From: Brevundimonas lutea
GTDB taxonomy: Bacteria; Pseudomonadota; Alphaproteobacteria; Caulobacterales; Caulobacteraceae
DNA length: 64,000 bases
NCBI RefSeq assembly: GCF_003704105.1
Contig: NZ_QUOQ01000007.1
Location: 1 to 64,000 of the forward strand
Reading direction: 5' to 3'
Both the position numbers and the translations under genes were made by a program. Below, one piece after another: positions 1 to 10,899 of this stretch; position 1 is the stretch's first letter, and each line of letters begins with the position of its first letter. The notes under the pieces were generated by a model. That model had not been told where the DNA came from. It ran no database searches and saw only the letters and a list, made by a program, of their open reading frames with translations.

Positions 1-809
1 TCATCCCCATCACCATCGCCGCGCTCGAGCAGCTGAGCATCGAATCGCTCACCGTTCCGGCCGTGGCCGTGCTGACCATGGTGCTGGCGGCCATTCCCCG
101 CGTCATCGTCGCCGCCATCCTGCTGGCTATCGGCTGGTTCATCGGCCGCTGGGTCGCGCAGCTGATCGAACGTGTCCTGCCCGCCACCGGGTTCGACCGG
201 TCGATCCAGAGCCTGGCGAACCTGTCGTCGGCCCGCTCCACCACCGAGCCGCCGCCCTCGACCCAGCCCTATGCGGGTGACGTCACCCCGGCGACCGCCG
301 CGGCCATGGGTGGCTCGGGCGTTCCGGCGCGGACAACCCCATCCAGGGTTGTCGGCTGGCTGGTGATGGCGGCCATCGTCGCCTTCTTCGTGGTCGAGGC
401 CGCGCACGTCCTTCAGTTCGCCACCATCGCCGAGATGGTCGAGACCGTGCTGGGCCTGGCGGTTCAGGTGATCGTCGGGGGCGTGATCATCGCCGCCGGG
501 GTGATCATCGGCGACCTCCTGGCCAACGCCATCGATCGGGGAACGGGTGGCGCCGATCGCTTCGCGTCCACCATCGTGCGCTGGGCGACCATCGCTCTCG
601 CCACGGCCATGGGCCTCAGCTTCATGGGCATCGCCGACGAGATCGTGCTGATCGCCTTCGCCCTGATCCTGGGCGCGGCGGCGGTGGCCACGGCTCTGGC
701 CTTCGGTCTCGGCGGTCGCGACGCCGCCGGTCGGGTGGCCCAGACCTGGGCCGACAAGGTGACCCGCAAGTCCGGCGACGGACCGCGTCCGCCCATGGAC
801 AAGGTCTGA
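1..809 (+). CDS. Conserved TM-helix-repeat membrane protein (MscS-associated type), 5'-truncated
   Basis: The reading frame is open from base 3, so the gene begins before the window; the GTG at 63 is internal. The visible part has at least four hydrophobic stretches: two paired helices near 80-170, one near 345-510, and two near 555-710. It ends with an AFGLGGRDAAGR-like motif and a short charged tail. That motif and the repeated TM helices are typical of proteins carrying the conserved TM-helix repeat found with small-conductance mechanosensitive channels. The MscS beta-domain itself is not visible. A role in membrane tension or ion flux is a family-based guess. A strong hairpin follows the stop codon. 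Confidence 0.75.
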   Translation, partial: IPITIAALEQLSIESLTVPAVAVLTMVLAAIPRVIVAAILLAIGWFIGRWVAQLIERVLPATGFDRSIQSLANLSSARSTTEPPPSTQPYAGDVTPATAAAMGGSGVPARTTPSRVVGWLVMAAIVAFFVVEAAHVLQFATIAEMVETVLGLAVQVIVGGVIIAAGVIIGDLLANAIDRGTGGADRFASTIVRWATIALATAMGLSFMGIADEIVLIAFALILGAAAVATALAFGLGGRDAAGRVAQTWADKVTRKSGDGPRPPMDKV

Positions 810-835
810 CAGAACCCATCGACGGTAACGTCTGG

Positions 836-866
836 AAGGGGCGGTCCATGCGGGCCGCCCCTTTTC
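836..866. terminator. Rho-independent terminator between convergent genes
   Basis: A 9-bp stem AAGGGGCGG/CCGCCCCTT closes a 10-nt loop and runs into TTTT at 862-865. It lies between the stop of the TM protein (+) and the stop of comM (-), so it can serve as a terminator for the forward gene. Confidence 0.8.
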
Positions 867-869
867 GCA

Positions 870-2450
870 TCACCAGGCCGGGAGTGTCGGCGCGGCCGCC
901 GTAGCCTGCGCCCGGTCGAACTCGCCCTGGGCCTGGGCGGTGGAGCGGCGATAGATCAGGGCCTCGGCGATGTGGCGGCGCAGCACGCCGGTCGAGCCCT
1001 CCAGATCGGCGATGGTGCGGGCCAACCTGAGCGTCCGCGTCCAGCCGCGCGCCGTGAGCGCGCCCGCCTCCCCCGCCCGCATCATCAGCGCCTTGCCCGC
1101 CTCGTCCGGCGCCGCGAAGCGATCGAGTGTTGAGCCCGACGCGCGGGCGTTGACCCCCTGGAGCGGATCGATCCCGGCCTCGCGCACCCGCTCGGTCTGC
1201 ATCTCGCGGGCCGTGGCGACGCGGGCGGCGACCTCGGCCGTGCCCTCGGCGGGTGGCGGCAGGGCCATGTCGGCGGCGGTCACGGGCGGGGTCTCCACCG
1301 TCAGGTCGATGCGGTCGAACAGGGGGCCGGAGATGCGGTTCTGATAGTCCCTCTGGCAGCGCGGAGCCTTGCCGCAGGCGCCCTTGCCCGCCCCGCCCAG
1401 GCCGCAGCGGCAGGGGTTCATGGCGGCGACCAGCTGAAATCGCGCTGGATAGCGCACATGGGCGTTGGCCCGGGCCACCACGATCTCGCCGGTTTCCAGC
1501 GGCTGGCGCAACGAATCCAGCGCCTGGGCCGAATATTCCGGCAGTTCGTCCAGAAACAGCACGCCGTTGTGGGCCAGGGACGCCTCGCCCGGCTTGGCGC
1601 GCATGCCGCCGCCGGTCAGCGCCGCCATCGAGGCGGAATGATGCGGGCTGCGGAACGGCCGCTCGCGGGTCAGGGCGCCGCGCTCGATCAGCCCCGCCAC
1701 CGACCAGACCATGGAGGTCTCCAGCAGTTCCTCGGCCGTCAGCGGCGGCAACAGGCCGGGCAGCCTCTGCGCCATCATCGACTTTCCCGAGCCCGGCGGG
1801 CCGATGAACAGGATGTTGTGGCCCCCGGCGGCGGCGATCTCCAGCGCCCGCTTTGCGCCCTCCTGCCCCTTCACCTCGTTGAGGTCGGCGTCGCGCCGGG
1901 GCGTGGCGACGGGACCGGGCTCGGGCGCGCTCAACACCTGGGTCCCCCGGAAATGGTTGATCAGCCCGATCAGGGAGCGCGGCGCGAGGATGCGCGCGCC
2001 GCCCGACCAGGCCGCTTCCGGACCATTGGCCTCGGGACAGATCAGGCCCAGCCCCAGGGCGTCGGCCGCCACCGCCGCCGGCAGGGCGCCGCCGACCGGC
2101 GCGATCGACCCGTCCAGCCCCAGCTCGCCGATCGCGGCCCAGCCGGCCGTCACGTCCGGCGGGATCACCCCCATCGAGGCCAGCAAGGCCAGGGCGATGG
2201 GCAGGTCGAAATGGCTGCCCTCCTTGGGCAGGTCGGCGGGGGCCAGATTGGCGATCACCTTCTTGGGCGGCAGGGCCAGACCGATGCCGGCGAAGGCGCC
2301 CCTGACGCGCTCGCGGCTCTCGGCCACCGCCTTGTCGGGCAGGCCGACGATGGCGAAGGCGCCGGCCGGCAGGGCGACCAGCTGGACCTCGACGTCCACC
2401 CGCCGCGCCTCGACTCCGTCGAAGGCCACCGTCACCACCCGCGCGACCAT
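870..2450 (-). CDS. comM: YifB/ComM family Mg-chelatase-like AAA+ ATPase
   Basis: The 526-aa protein has the full ComM layout. The N-terminal Lon-like domain covers about residues 1-170. An AAA+ module follows with Walker A GPPGSGKS near 216-223, Walker B GVLFLDELPE, and a Cys-rich NPCRCG segment before the sensor region. The C-terminal Mg-chelatase subdomain ends near 510. ComM is a hexameric helicase that promotes branch migration during integration of transformed DNA, so it is a recombination factor. A LexA-type box lies about 25 bp before the ATG (2474-2488), which suggests SOS control. It is transcribed divergently from gyrB. Confidence 0.93.
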   Translation of the reverse strand: MVARVVTVAFDGVEARRVDVEVQLVALPAGAFAIVGLPDKAVAESRERVRGAFAGIGLALPPKKVIANLAPADLPKEGSHFDLPIALALLASMGVIPPDVTAGWAAIGELGLDGSIAPVGGALPAAVAADALGLGLICPEANGPEAAWSGGARILAPRSLIGLINHFRGTQVLSAPEPGPVATPRRDADLNEVKGQEGAKRALEIAAAGGHNILFIGPPGSGKSMMAQRLPGLLPPLTAEELLETSMVWSVAGLIERGALTRERPFRSPHHSASMAALTGGGMRAKPGEASLAHNGVLFLDELPEYSAQALDSLRQPLETGEIVVARANAHVRYPARFQLVAAMNPCRCGLGGAGKGACGKAPRCQRDYQNRISGPLFDRIDLTVETPPVTAADMALPPPAEGTAEVAARVATAREMQTERVREAGIDPLQGVNARASGSTLDRFAAPDEAGKALMMRAGEAGALTARGWTRTLRLARTIADLEGSTGVLRRHIAEALIYRRSTAQAQGEFDRAQATAAAPTLPAW

Positions 2451-2473
2451 GCCGATCTCCCGTTCCCGAATGA

Positions 2474-2488
2474 GAACAAATCACGAAC
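2474..2488 (-). promoter_or_regulatory. Candidate LexA (SOS) box of comM
   Basis: Read on the plus strand the site is GAAC-N7-GAAC (2474-2477 and 2485-2488), which is GTTC-N7-GTTC towards comM. This is the established alphaproteobacterial LexA consensus. It sits 24 bp upstream of the comM start, where it could cover the promoter. LexA binding is inferred from the sequence only. Confidence 0.65.
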
Positions 2489-2630
2489 CATCCATGCGCG
2501 CAACCCTTCGTCGAACGGTGATCCGAAGAGCCCGGTTTTCCTCGCAATTCAGCCCGGAATTCCTATATGATCGGCCTCACGGCGCGGTCAGATTCGCGCC
2601 CGTCCCCCGGCGCCCGGCCGCGCCTGTTGA

Positions 2631-5060
<2,430 letters not shown>

Positions 5061-5086
5061 TCCGACGGAATGTGCTAGGAGGGACG

Positions 5087-5278
5087 ATGACCGACACTCC
5101 CAAGACCCCTCCCCCGTCGTCCGCCAGCGCCAATCTCAAGGCGGCGCTGGCCCGAAAGGCCGCGGGCGGATCGGCCCATGCATCGATCGACGGCGGCCGC
5201 GACGGCGAGCGTCAGGCTGCCGCCGCCTCGGCCGCCCGGTCAAAGCCGGCCGCCAAACGCCTGTCCAAGCGGGGCTGA
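5087..5278 (+). CDS. Small basic hypothetical protein
   Basis: The 63-aa protein starts at the ATG after a clear AGGAGGG Shine-Dalgarno (about 5075-5081); an upstream in-frame start at 5072 would lie before that site and is rejected. The product is rich in Ala, Lys, Arg and Ser, has no membrane segment and ends in KRLSKRG. It looks disordered. It follows gyrB by 26 bp and may be co-transcribed. No family is recognised. Confidence 0.6.
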   Translation: MTDTPKTPPPSSASANLKAALARKAAGGSAHASIDGGRDGERQAAAASAARSKPAAKRLSKRG

Positions 5279-5302
5279 CCGCGTCGTTGACGATGGCCGT
5301 CG

Positions 5303-5761
5303 CTAACGCTTGGCCATGAACCCCGCGAGGGTCGGATAGCCCTCTTCCGTATCCGCCTCGCCGCACGCCAGTTGCTTGGCGGCGGGGGCGATGCCCCCGG
5401 CCGGCACATCTTCCCAGGCGGCCTCGGGATCGTCGAACGGCGCATCCTCGGCGCCGTCGGCCAGAATGTCGACCGAGCGAACGATCCGGTATTCGGCCGC
5501 GGCGCAGCGGACTTCATAGGTGTCGAGCATATAGCTCTGGTCGCCGGCGTCCTCGGCCTCCAGAGGCACCGCCGCGACATTGACGCGGGTCACCCCGCCG
5601 GCCTCTGTCTTGCCTCCGATGTTGACGAAATAGGCGCGCGTGGCGCTGGACGCGATCCGTCGCCAGTTGTCGGCGGCCGGCGCGGGCGTCTCCGGTGCGA
5701 TCACGATGGCCTGGCCGGCATCCTGGAACGCGGCCAGCAGTAGCAAGGCGGTAAGCGTCAT
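5303..5761 (-). CDS. Secreted hypothetical protein, adhesin-E-like
   Basis: The start at 5761 is chosen because a GGGGAGGAAGGG Shine-Dalgarno directly precedes it and MTLTALLLLAAFQ makes a signal peptide. This gives 152 aa. The mature part has the pattern NWRRI...YFVN...YEVRC...YRIV, which resembles the surface-adhesin-E-like domain seen in many small periplasmic proteins, with a Cys near residue 85 and another near 130. The function is unknown. It is divergent from the serine hydrolase at 5880. Confidence 0.65.
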   Translation of the reverse strand: MTLTALLLLAAFQDAGQAIVIAPETPAPAADNWRRIASSATRAYFVNIGGKTEAGGVTRVNVAAVPLEAEDAGDQSYMLDTYEVRCAAAEYRIVRSVDILADGAEDAPFDDPEAAWEDVPAGGIAPAAKQLACGEADTEEGYPTLAGFMAKR

Positions 5762-5879
5762 CCCTTCCTCCCCAGCAATGGTGACGACCCCAGTCTTCCC
5801 CCATGACGCGCCGATGACAAGTCGTCGCATCACACCGATCCGCCCTGAACCGGTCACACCCGTCGCGCGTCTGGGATGA

Positions 5880-6932
5880 ATGCGCCCGACCTCCGCCCTT
5901 CTCGCCGCCGCCGTTCTCGTTCTCGCACCCCTCGGCTGTGACACTGCGCCCGCCGCGGGCGCTCAGGCCCGGAGCGTGGCCACCACCGGTCTCGACGCCG
6001 CCCTGGTCGCCACGGCGGTCGAGGAGGCCGCCGCCCTGCCCCGCCTCAACAGCCTGATCGTGGCGCGCGACGGAGAGGTGCTGGTCGAGCGGGTGTTCCG
6101 GGGGCCCGATCTCGACACCCCCGTTAACATCAAGTCGGCCTCCAAGTCGGTGCTGGCCGCCGTCGCCGGCGCCGCGATCGGCCAGGGCCTGCTGCCGGGG
6201 GTCGAGGCGCCGATCTCGACCTGGCTGGCCGATGACTTTCCCGTCGCCCCGGACCCGCGCCTGAACACGCTCACGGTCGAGAACCTCCTGACCATGCAGG
6301 CGGGACTGGGCTCGACTTCGGGCCGCAACTACGGGGCCTGGGTGTCAGGGCGCGACTGGGTCGGCTTCGCCCTGGCCCAGCCGTTCGAGGCCGAGCCGGG
6401 CGGCCGCATGGTCTATTCGACCGGAACTTCGCACATCCTGTCGGCGCTGCTGACCGAGGCGACGGACCGCTCGACCCTGGCCCTGACCCGCGACCTGCTG
6501 GGCGAACCGCTGGGCATCGACATCCCCGAGTGGCCGGCGGATCCCCAGGGCGTCTATTTCGGCGGCAACGACATGCTGATGGCGCCGCGCGACCTGCTGA
6601 CCTTCGGCGAGCTCTATCGCAACGACGGCGTTCATGAGGGCCGACGTGTCCTGCCCGAGGGCTGGGTCGAGACCTCCTGGCGCGGGCGCGGAACCTCGCG
6701 CTGGAGCGGCAACCCTTACGGCTACGGCTGGTGGATCAAACAGGTCGGGGAGCGCGAGGTCTATTTCGCCTGGGGCTATGGCGGCCAAATGGTCTTCGTC
6801 GTGCCCGACCTGGCCCTGACCGTGGTGATGACCTCCGACCCCTCGCCGGTCACACAGCGTGACGACCACGTCGACCGCCTGCACGCCCTGCTCGACCAGC
6901 GGCTGATCCCGGCGGCGGAACGGGGCGGCTGA
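5880..6932 (+). CDS. Beta-lactamase-family serine hydrolase (class C fold), exported
   Basis: The 350-aa protein has an N-terminal signal sequence with a Cys near residue 20 that could be a non-canonical lipobox. The serine nucleophile motif SASK (SxxK) lies in NIKSASKSVL near residues 82-90. The second motif is YSTGTS near 180, and a WWIK...WGYGGQ segment near 285-305 occupies the third-motif region. These features match periplasmic penicillin-binding-protein-like esterases or peptidases rather than true beta-lactamases. The substrate is unknown. It stands alone, with no partner gene. Confidence 0.82.
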   Translation: MRPTSALLAAAVLVLAPLGCDTAPAAGAQARSVATTGLDAALVATAVEEAAALPRLNSLIVARDGEVLVERVFRGPDLDTPVNIKSASKSVLAAVAGAAIGQGLLPGVEAPISTWLADDFPVAPDPRLNTLTVENLLTMQAGLGSTSGRNYGAWVSGRDWVGFALAQPFEAEPGGRMVYSTGTSHILSALLTEATDRSTLALTRDLLGEPLGIDIPEWPADPQGVYFGGNDMLMAPRDLLTFGELYRNDGVHEGRRVLPEGWVETSWRGRGTSRWSGNPYGYGWWIKQVGEREVYFAWGYGGQMVFVVPDLALTVVMTSDPSPVTQRDDHVDRLHALLDQRLIPAAERGG

Positions 6933-7179
6933 ACGACCCTGCGCCCTCGACCGTAGGGTCATCACAACGACCACGACGGGACACGACGGCCACGACGACT
7001 CAGCGATAGCCACACGGACCCTTGCCCTCGTCGATACCGTGCTGGAAAGGCGGCGAACGCCGCCATCTCGGCGCGCCAGATCGGGAAGCTCCGACCCGTC
7101 CCTCACGACAGATCCCGCTGTGTGCTTTGTGACCCCTCTGTGATCGCTGTGATGAACCTCCCCATCACCCGCCACCAAC

Positions 7180-7782
7180 TCAGGCCGGCCGTCGCGCCCG
7201 CATGGCCTGGATGATGGTGCCGTCGTCCAGCCAGTCGAGGTCGCCGCCCACCGGCACGCCGCGCGCCAGGGAGGTGATCTGCGCGCCAGACGGCCCAAGA
7301 CGCTCGGCGATATAGTGGGCCGTGGTCTGGCCATCGACCGTGGCCGGCAGGGCCAGCACCACCTCGCGCACCGCGCCGCCCTGACAGCGTCCGACCAGCT
7401 CGGCCACCCTCAGGGCGTCCGGCCCGACGCCGTCCAGCGCCGACAGCAGTCCGCCCAGGACATGATACTTGCCGCGAAAGGCGCCCGACCGCTCCATCGC
7501 CCACAGGGCGCCGGCCTCCTCGACCACGCAGACCAGACCGTTGTCGCGCGCCCCGTCCGAACAGATGGAGCAGGGGTCGCGGGTGTCGGGCGCACCGCAG
7601 ATCGAGCAGGACCGCACCTTGGCCGCCGTCTCCGCCAGCGACGCCGCCAGCGGCTCCAGCAACTGCTCGCGCCGTTTCAGCAGGGCCAGCGCCGCGCGCC
7701 GGGCCGAACGCGGTCCCATGCCCGGCAGCTTGGCCAACAGGCCGATCAGGCGCTCAATCTCGGGTCCGGCGGAGGCGGCCAC
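7180..7782 (-). CDS. recR: Recombination mediator RecR
   Basis: The 200-aa protein matches RecR in length and order. A helix-hairpin-helix segment (KLPGMGPRSARR) lies near residue 20. A four-Cys zinc finger, CSIC...CSIC, lies near 57-72. The TOPRIM domain begins at VCVVEEAGALWAME. RecR works with RecO and RecF to load RecA at gaps. The start is GTG, 13 bp after the ybaB stop, so the two form an operon. The usual upstream partner dnaX is absent here and sits at 17342. Confidence 0.96.
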   Translation of the reverse strand: MAASAGPEIERLIGLLAKLPGMGPRSARRAALALLKRREQLLEPLAASLAETAAKVRSCSICGAPDTRDPCSICSDGARDNGLVCVVEEAGALWAMERSGAFRGKYHVLGGLLSALDGVGPDALRVAELVGRCQGGAVREVVLALPATVDGQTTAHYIAERLGPSGAQITSLARGVPVGGDLDWLDDGTIIQAMRARRPA

Positions 7783-7795
7783 GGGCGGTCGGTCC

Positions 7796-8125
7796 TCAGA
7801 ACAGCTTGGGCATGCCCGGGATGTTCATGCCGGCCAGCGGCCCCGCCGCCTCCTGCATCAGCCGGTTGTTGACCTCGTCCAGCTTGCGTTTGGCGTCGGC
7901 GTGGGCGGCGACGATCAGGTCGGCCAGGATCTCGCCCTCGCCCGGGACCATCAGGCTGTCGTCGATGACCACGCGGGTGATCTCGCCCGGACCCTTCAGG
8001 CTCATGGTCACCAGCCCGCCGCCCGAGGAGCCCTCGGCGCTCGATTCGGCCATCCGCGCCTGGGCGTCCTGCAGCTTCTGCTGCATCGCCTGGGCCTGTT
8101 GCATCAATTGGTTCAGGTCTTTCAT
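7796..8125 (-). CDS. YbaB/EbfC family nucleoid-associated protein
   Basis: The 109-aa protein begins MKDLNQLMQQAQAMQQKLQ, a classic YbaB N-terminal helix, followed by a beta-rich centre with VVIDDSLM and a C-terminal helix containing KLDEVN. YbaB proteins form dimers that bind DNA and affect nucleoid structure. It precedes recR in the same operon, as in most bacteria. Confidence 0.95.
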   Translation of the reverse strand: MKDLNQLMQQAQAMQQKLQDAQARMAESSAEGSSGGGLVTMSLKGPGEITRVVIDDSLMVPGEGEILADLIVAAHADAKRKLDEVNNRLMQEAAGPLAGMNIPGMPKLF

Positions 8126-8177
8126 AGCCGGATAGATAGGGAGCTTTGCGTCCGCCTCCTAGTCATCGCGACGCTCA

Positions 8178-8969
8178 CTACTGCGCCAGCATGCCGCCGT
8201 CGATTTTCAGCTCGGTCCCGGTGATGAACCGGCTTTCGTCAGAGGCCAGATAGACCACGGCCCAGGCCACGTCGTCGGGCTCGCCGATGCGTTTCAGGGG
8301 GATGCCGCGCGCCAGCCGCTCGTGCGCCTTGGCCTCGTCGCCGCCGGCGAAGGCGACGAACGGGTCGAGGATCGGCGTCTTGATGAACACCGGATGGATC
8401 GAGTTGGCGCGAATGTCCCATCCAGCCTTGGCGCACTCCAGGGCGACGGTCTTGGTGTACATCCACACGGCGGCCTTGGTAGCGTTGTAGGCGCCCATGC
8501 CGGGCGCCGCCGCCAGTCCCGCCACAGACGAGATGTTGATGATCGAAGCCGGCTGGGCCTCGCGCAGGTGCGGCAGGGCGTGCTTGCAGCCCAGCATCAC
8601 CGATTCCTGGTTGATCGCCTGCATGCGGCGCCACGCATCGACCGTGTCCTGCTCGGCCCAGACCAGATCGCCGCCGATCCCGGCGTTGTTGACCAGCACC
8701 GACAGTCCGTCCAGGTCGCGCGCCGCGTCGGCGACGACCCGGACCCAGTCGGCCTCGGACGTCACGTCGTGGGCATAGCCAAAAGCCTGTTCCGGGTGGT
8801 CCGCGTTGATCTCCCGGGCCAGAGCGGCGACCGCCCCGCCGTCGAGGTCCGTCAGGGCCAGGCTCGCGCCCTCCTCGGCCAGCCGCTGCGCCATCGATCG
8901 GCCCAGTCCGCCGGCGGCGCCGGTGATCAGCACCCGCTTGCCGGCGACCCGGCCCGGGCGGGTGATCAC
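8178..8969 (-). CDS. SDR-family NAD(P)-dependent oxidoreductase
   Basis: The 263-aa protein is a classical short-chain dehydrogenase. It has the cofactor motif TGAAGGLG near 16-23, NNAG near 90, the catalytic Ser in INISSVAG near 145 and YNATK near 160. An Asp at the end of strand 2 (LTDLDGG) suggests NAD preference. The GTG start overlaps the phhB stop as GTGA, indicating translational coupling. The substrate is unknown. Confidence 0.9.
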   Translation of the reverse strand: MITRPGRVAGKRVLITGAAGGLGRSMAQRLAEEGASLALTDLDGGAVAALAREINADHPEQAFGYAHDVTSEADWVRVVADAARDLDGLSVLVNNAGIGGDLVWAEQDTVDAWRRMQAINQESVMLGCKHALPHLREAQPASIINISSVAGLAAAPGMGAYNATKAAVWMYTKTVALECAKAGWDIRANSIHPVFIKTPILDPFVAFAGGDEAKAHERLARGIPLKRIGEPDDVAWAVVYLASDESRFITGTELKIDGGMLAQ

Positions 8970-9268
8970 GCCTTGCCCCCGGCGGCCTCGGCCGCGGCGT
9001 CGATGAAGCGTGCGAGCTCGAGGTCCTTGTCGGTCACCCCGCCGGCGTCATGGGTGGTCAGCAGGATTTCGACCTTGTCATAGACATTGGACCACTCGGG
9101 ATGGTGATCGCGCTTGTCGGCCTCGATGGCCACGCGGGTCATGAAGCCGAAAGCGGTGTTGAAATCGGCGAATCTCAGTGTGCGGACGATCGCCGGTCGG
9201 TCGCCCTTCGCCACGCCCCAGCCGGTCAGCTGCTTCGCGGTTTCTGCGGGGTCCAGGCGGTCGGTCAT
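8966..9268 (-). CDS. phhB: Pterin-4a-carbinolamine dehydratase
   Basis: The 100-aa protein starts MTDRLDPAE and contains the family motif [24 protein letters not shown], with the two adjacent His residues and Asp of the active site (near 54-56 and 74). It dehydrates 4a-hydroxytetrahydrobiopterin in pterin recycling, usually for phenylalanine hydroxylase, though no hydroxylase is visible nearby. Longer in-frame starts upstream run antisense to the Crp/Fnr gene and are rejected. It is the first gene of a pair with the SDR. Confidence 0.94.
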   Translation of the reverse strand: MTDRLDPAETAKQLTGWGVAKGDRPAIVRTLRFADFNTAFGFMTRVAIEADKRDHHPEWSNVYDKVEILLTTHDAGGVTDKDLELARFIDAAAEAAGGKA

Positions 9269-9333
9269 GGCGGCGTCTCCGTTCGCCTTTGGCGTAACGC
9301 GCGGCTCCGGCGGCGGCAAGGCGGCGCGAGGGC

Positions 9334-9358
9334 GGAACGGCAAAGCCAGACCGGCGTT
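9334..9358 (+). promoter_or_regulatory. EcfG/SigT-type general stress promoter
   Basis: GGAAC at 9334-9338 and CGTT at 9355-9358 are separated by exactly 16 bases, a perfect match to the alphaproteobacterial EcfG sigma factor promoter. The expected transcript would start near 9365, about 24 nt before the ATG of the Crp/Fnr gene. Confidence 0.75.
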
Positions 9359-9388
9359 CTCAAGCGTCACCGTTAACGAAGCCCGGCC

Positions 9389-10090
9389 ATGGACAATCTC
9401 TGGATCGCCTCGCTGCCCCCTGAAGACCAGAAGCGGCTCAAGCCGCATCTGAACGAGCGGCCGATCGAGCCCGGCGAGATCCTGTATGACGCCGGTGACG
9501 CCGTGGACGAGGTGTGGTTTCCCCACGACGGAGCCATCAGCCTGATGACCATCCTCGACGAGGACAGGATGGTCGAGACCGCCGCCATCGGTCGCGAAGG
9601 TCTGGTCGGCGTCACCTGCGGTCCCCTGAACGCCCGCGCCGCCAGTCGCGCCATCGCCCAGATTCAGGGCGTCGCCTCCTGCTGCCCGGCCGATGTCTTC
9701 GCCGACGCCCTTGCCCGAAGCGAAGCCATGCGTCACGCCCTGGCCACCTTCACCGAAGGCCTGATGGCCCAGGTGCAGCAGACGGCCGCCTGCAACGCCC
9801 AGCACCCCCTGGACGAACGCCTGGCCCGTTGGCTGCTGACCATATCGGACCGGGTTGAGACCCACCGCGTGGTCCTGACACAGTCCGACATCGCCCAGAT
9901 GCTGGGCGTGCGCCGCGCCACGGTGTCGGAAGTCGGCTCCGAGCTGGTCGATCGCGGCCTGATCCGGCGCGGGCGCGGCTGGATCGAGATCGTCGATCGG
10001 CCGCGGCTCGAGCAGTCGGCCTGCGGTTGCTACCGGATGATGCGGGGCGTGCTGGCCGATCTGGGCGTGCCGCAGGTGCGCCGCCGCTGA
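9389..10090 (+). CDS. Crp/Fnr-family transcriptional regulator
   Basis: The 233-aa protein has a cyclic-nucleotide-binding-like barrel (about 15-115, with [14 protein letters not shown]), a long dimer helix, and a C-terminal winged helix where [23 protein letters not shown] (about 170-192) is the recognition region. The FNR N-terminal Fe-S Cys cluster is absent. The tail CGCYR is common in this alphaproteobacterial subgroup. An EcfG-type promoter directly precedes it, so it may be a second-tier stress regulator. Target genes are unknown. Confidence 0.92.
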   Translation: MDNLWIASLPPEDQKRLKPHLNERPIEPGEILYDAGDAVDEVWFPHDGAISLMTILDEDRMVETAAIGREGLVGVTCGPLNARAASRAIAQIQGVASCCPADVFADALARSEAMRHALATFTEGLMAQVQQTAACNAQHPLDERLARWLLTISDRVETHRVVLTQSDIAQMLGVRRATVSEVGSELVDRGLIRRGRGWIEIVDRPRLEQSACGCYRMMRGVLADLGVPQVRRR

Positions 10091-10134
10091 ACGCCTCAGG
10101 TGACGACCGGGCCGCGACCCGCTAGACCGCCGCC

Positions 10135-10899
10135 ATGACCGCCCAACCCGACACCTCCTCCTTCGGCTATCGCGACGTCGACGCGCGCGAGAAGGTGCGG
10201 CTGGTGCGCGGCGTGTTCGACAGCGTGGCCTCCAACTACGACCTGATGAACGACCTGATGTCCGGCGGTGTCCACCGGCTGTGGAAGGACGCGGCAGCGG
10301 CGCGGCTGAACCCTCAGCCGGGCGAGACCATCCTGGATGTCGCGGGCGGCACCGGCGACATGGCGCGGCGCTATGCGAAGATGGCGCGGCGGGCGCAACA
10401 GCGACGCGGCGGCGCGGACGCCCAGGTCATCGTGCTGGACTACAACGCCGAGATGATCCTGGCCGGGGTCGAGAAGGGCGGCGAGCCCGAGATGGTCTGG
10501 AGTGTCGGCGACGCCCAGAGCCTGCCCCTGCCCGACGCCTCGGTCGACGCCTATTCGATCAGCTTCGGCATCCGCAACGTGGCCCACATCCCGACCGCCC
10601 TGGCCGAGGCGCGGCGGGTGCTGAAGCCCGGAGGCCGGTTCCTGTGCCTGGAGTTCTCGCGCCCCCCGGCGGCGGCGATCCGCCGCGCCTATGACGCCTG
10701 GTCCTTCCACGCCATTCCGAGGATCGGCGGCTGGGTCGCCGGCGACCGCGACAGCTATCAGTATCTGGTCGAGAGCATCCGACGCTTTCCGGACCAGGCC
10801 GCCTTCAAGGCCATGATCGAACAGGCCGGCTTCTCGCGCGTCAGCTTCACCAACCTCTCCGGCGGGGTCGCCGCCATCCATCACGGGTGGGCGATCTGA
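10135..10899 (+). CDS. ubiE: Ubiquinone/menaquinone biosynthesis C-methyltransferase
   Basis: The 254-aa protein carries the SAM-binding motif [13 protein letters not shown] near 66-78, the UbiE signature SYDLMND near the start and ISFGIRNV near 142. It methylates 2-polyprenyl-6-methoxy-1,4-benzoquinol in ubiquinone synthesis. It overlaps ubiB by 13 bases, so the two are translated from one message. Confidence 0.96.
   Translation: MTAQPDTSSFGYRDVDAREKVRLVRGVFDSVASNYDLMNDLMSGGVHRLWKDAAAARLNPQPGETILDVAGGTGDMARRYAKMARRAQQRRGGADAQVIVLDYNAEMILAGVEKGGEPEMVWSVGDAQSLPLPDASVDAYSISFGIRNVAHIPTALAEARRVLKPGGRFLCLEFSRPPAAAIRRAYDAWSFHAIPRIGGWVAGDRDSYQYLVESIRRFPDQAAFKAMIEQAGFSRVSFTNLSGGVAAIHHGWAI

Noticed and set aside
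8966-9865. 299-aa version of the pterin dehydratase
   Set aside because: The extra N-terminus is antisense to the Crp/Fnr gene, and the 100-aa start is the known family length.
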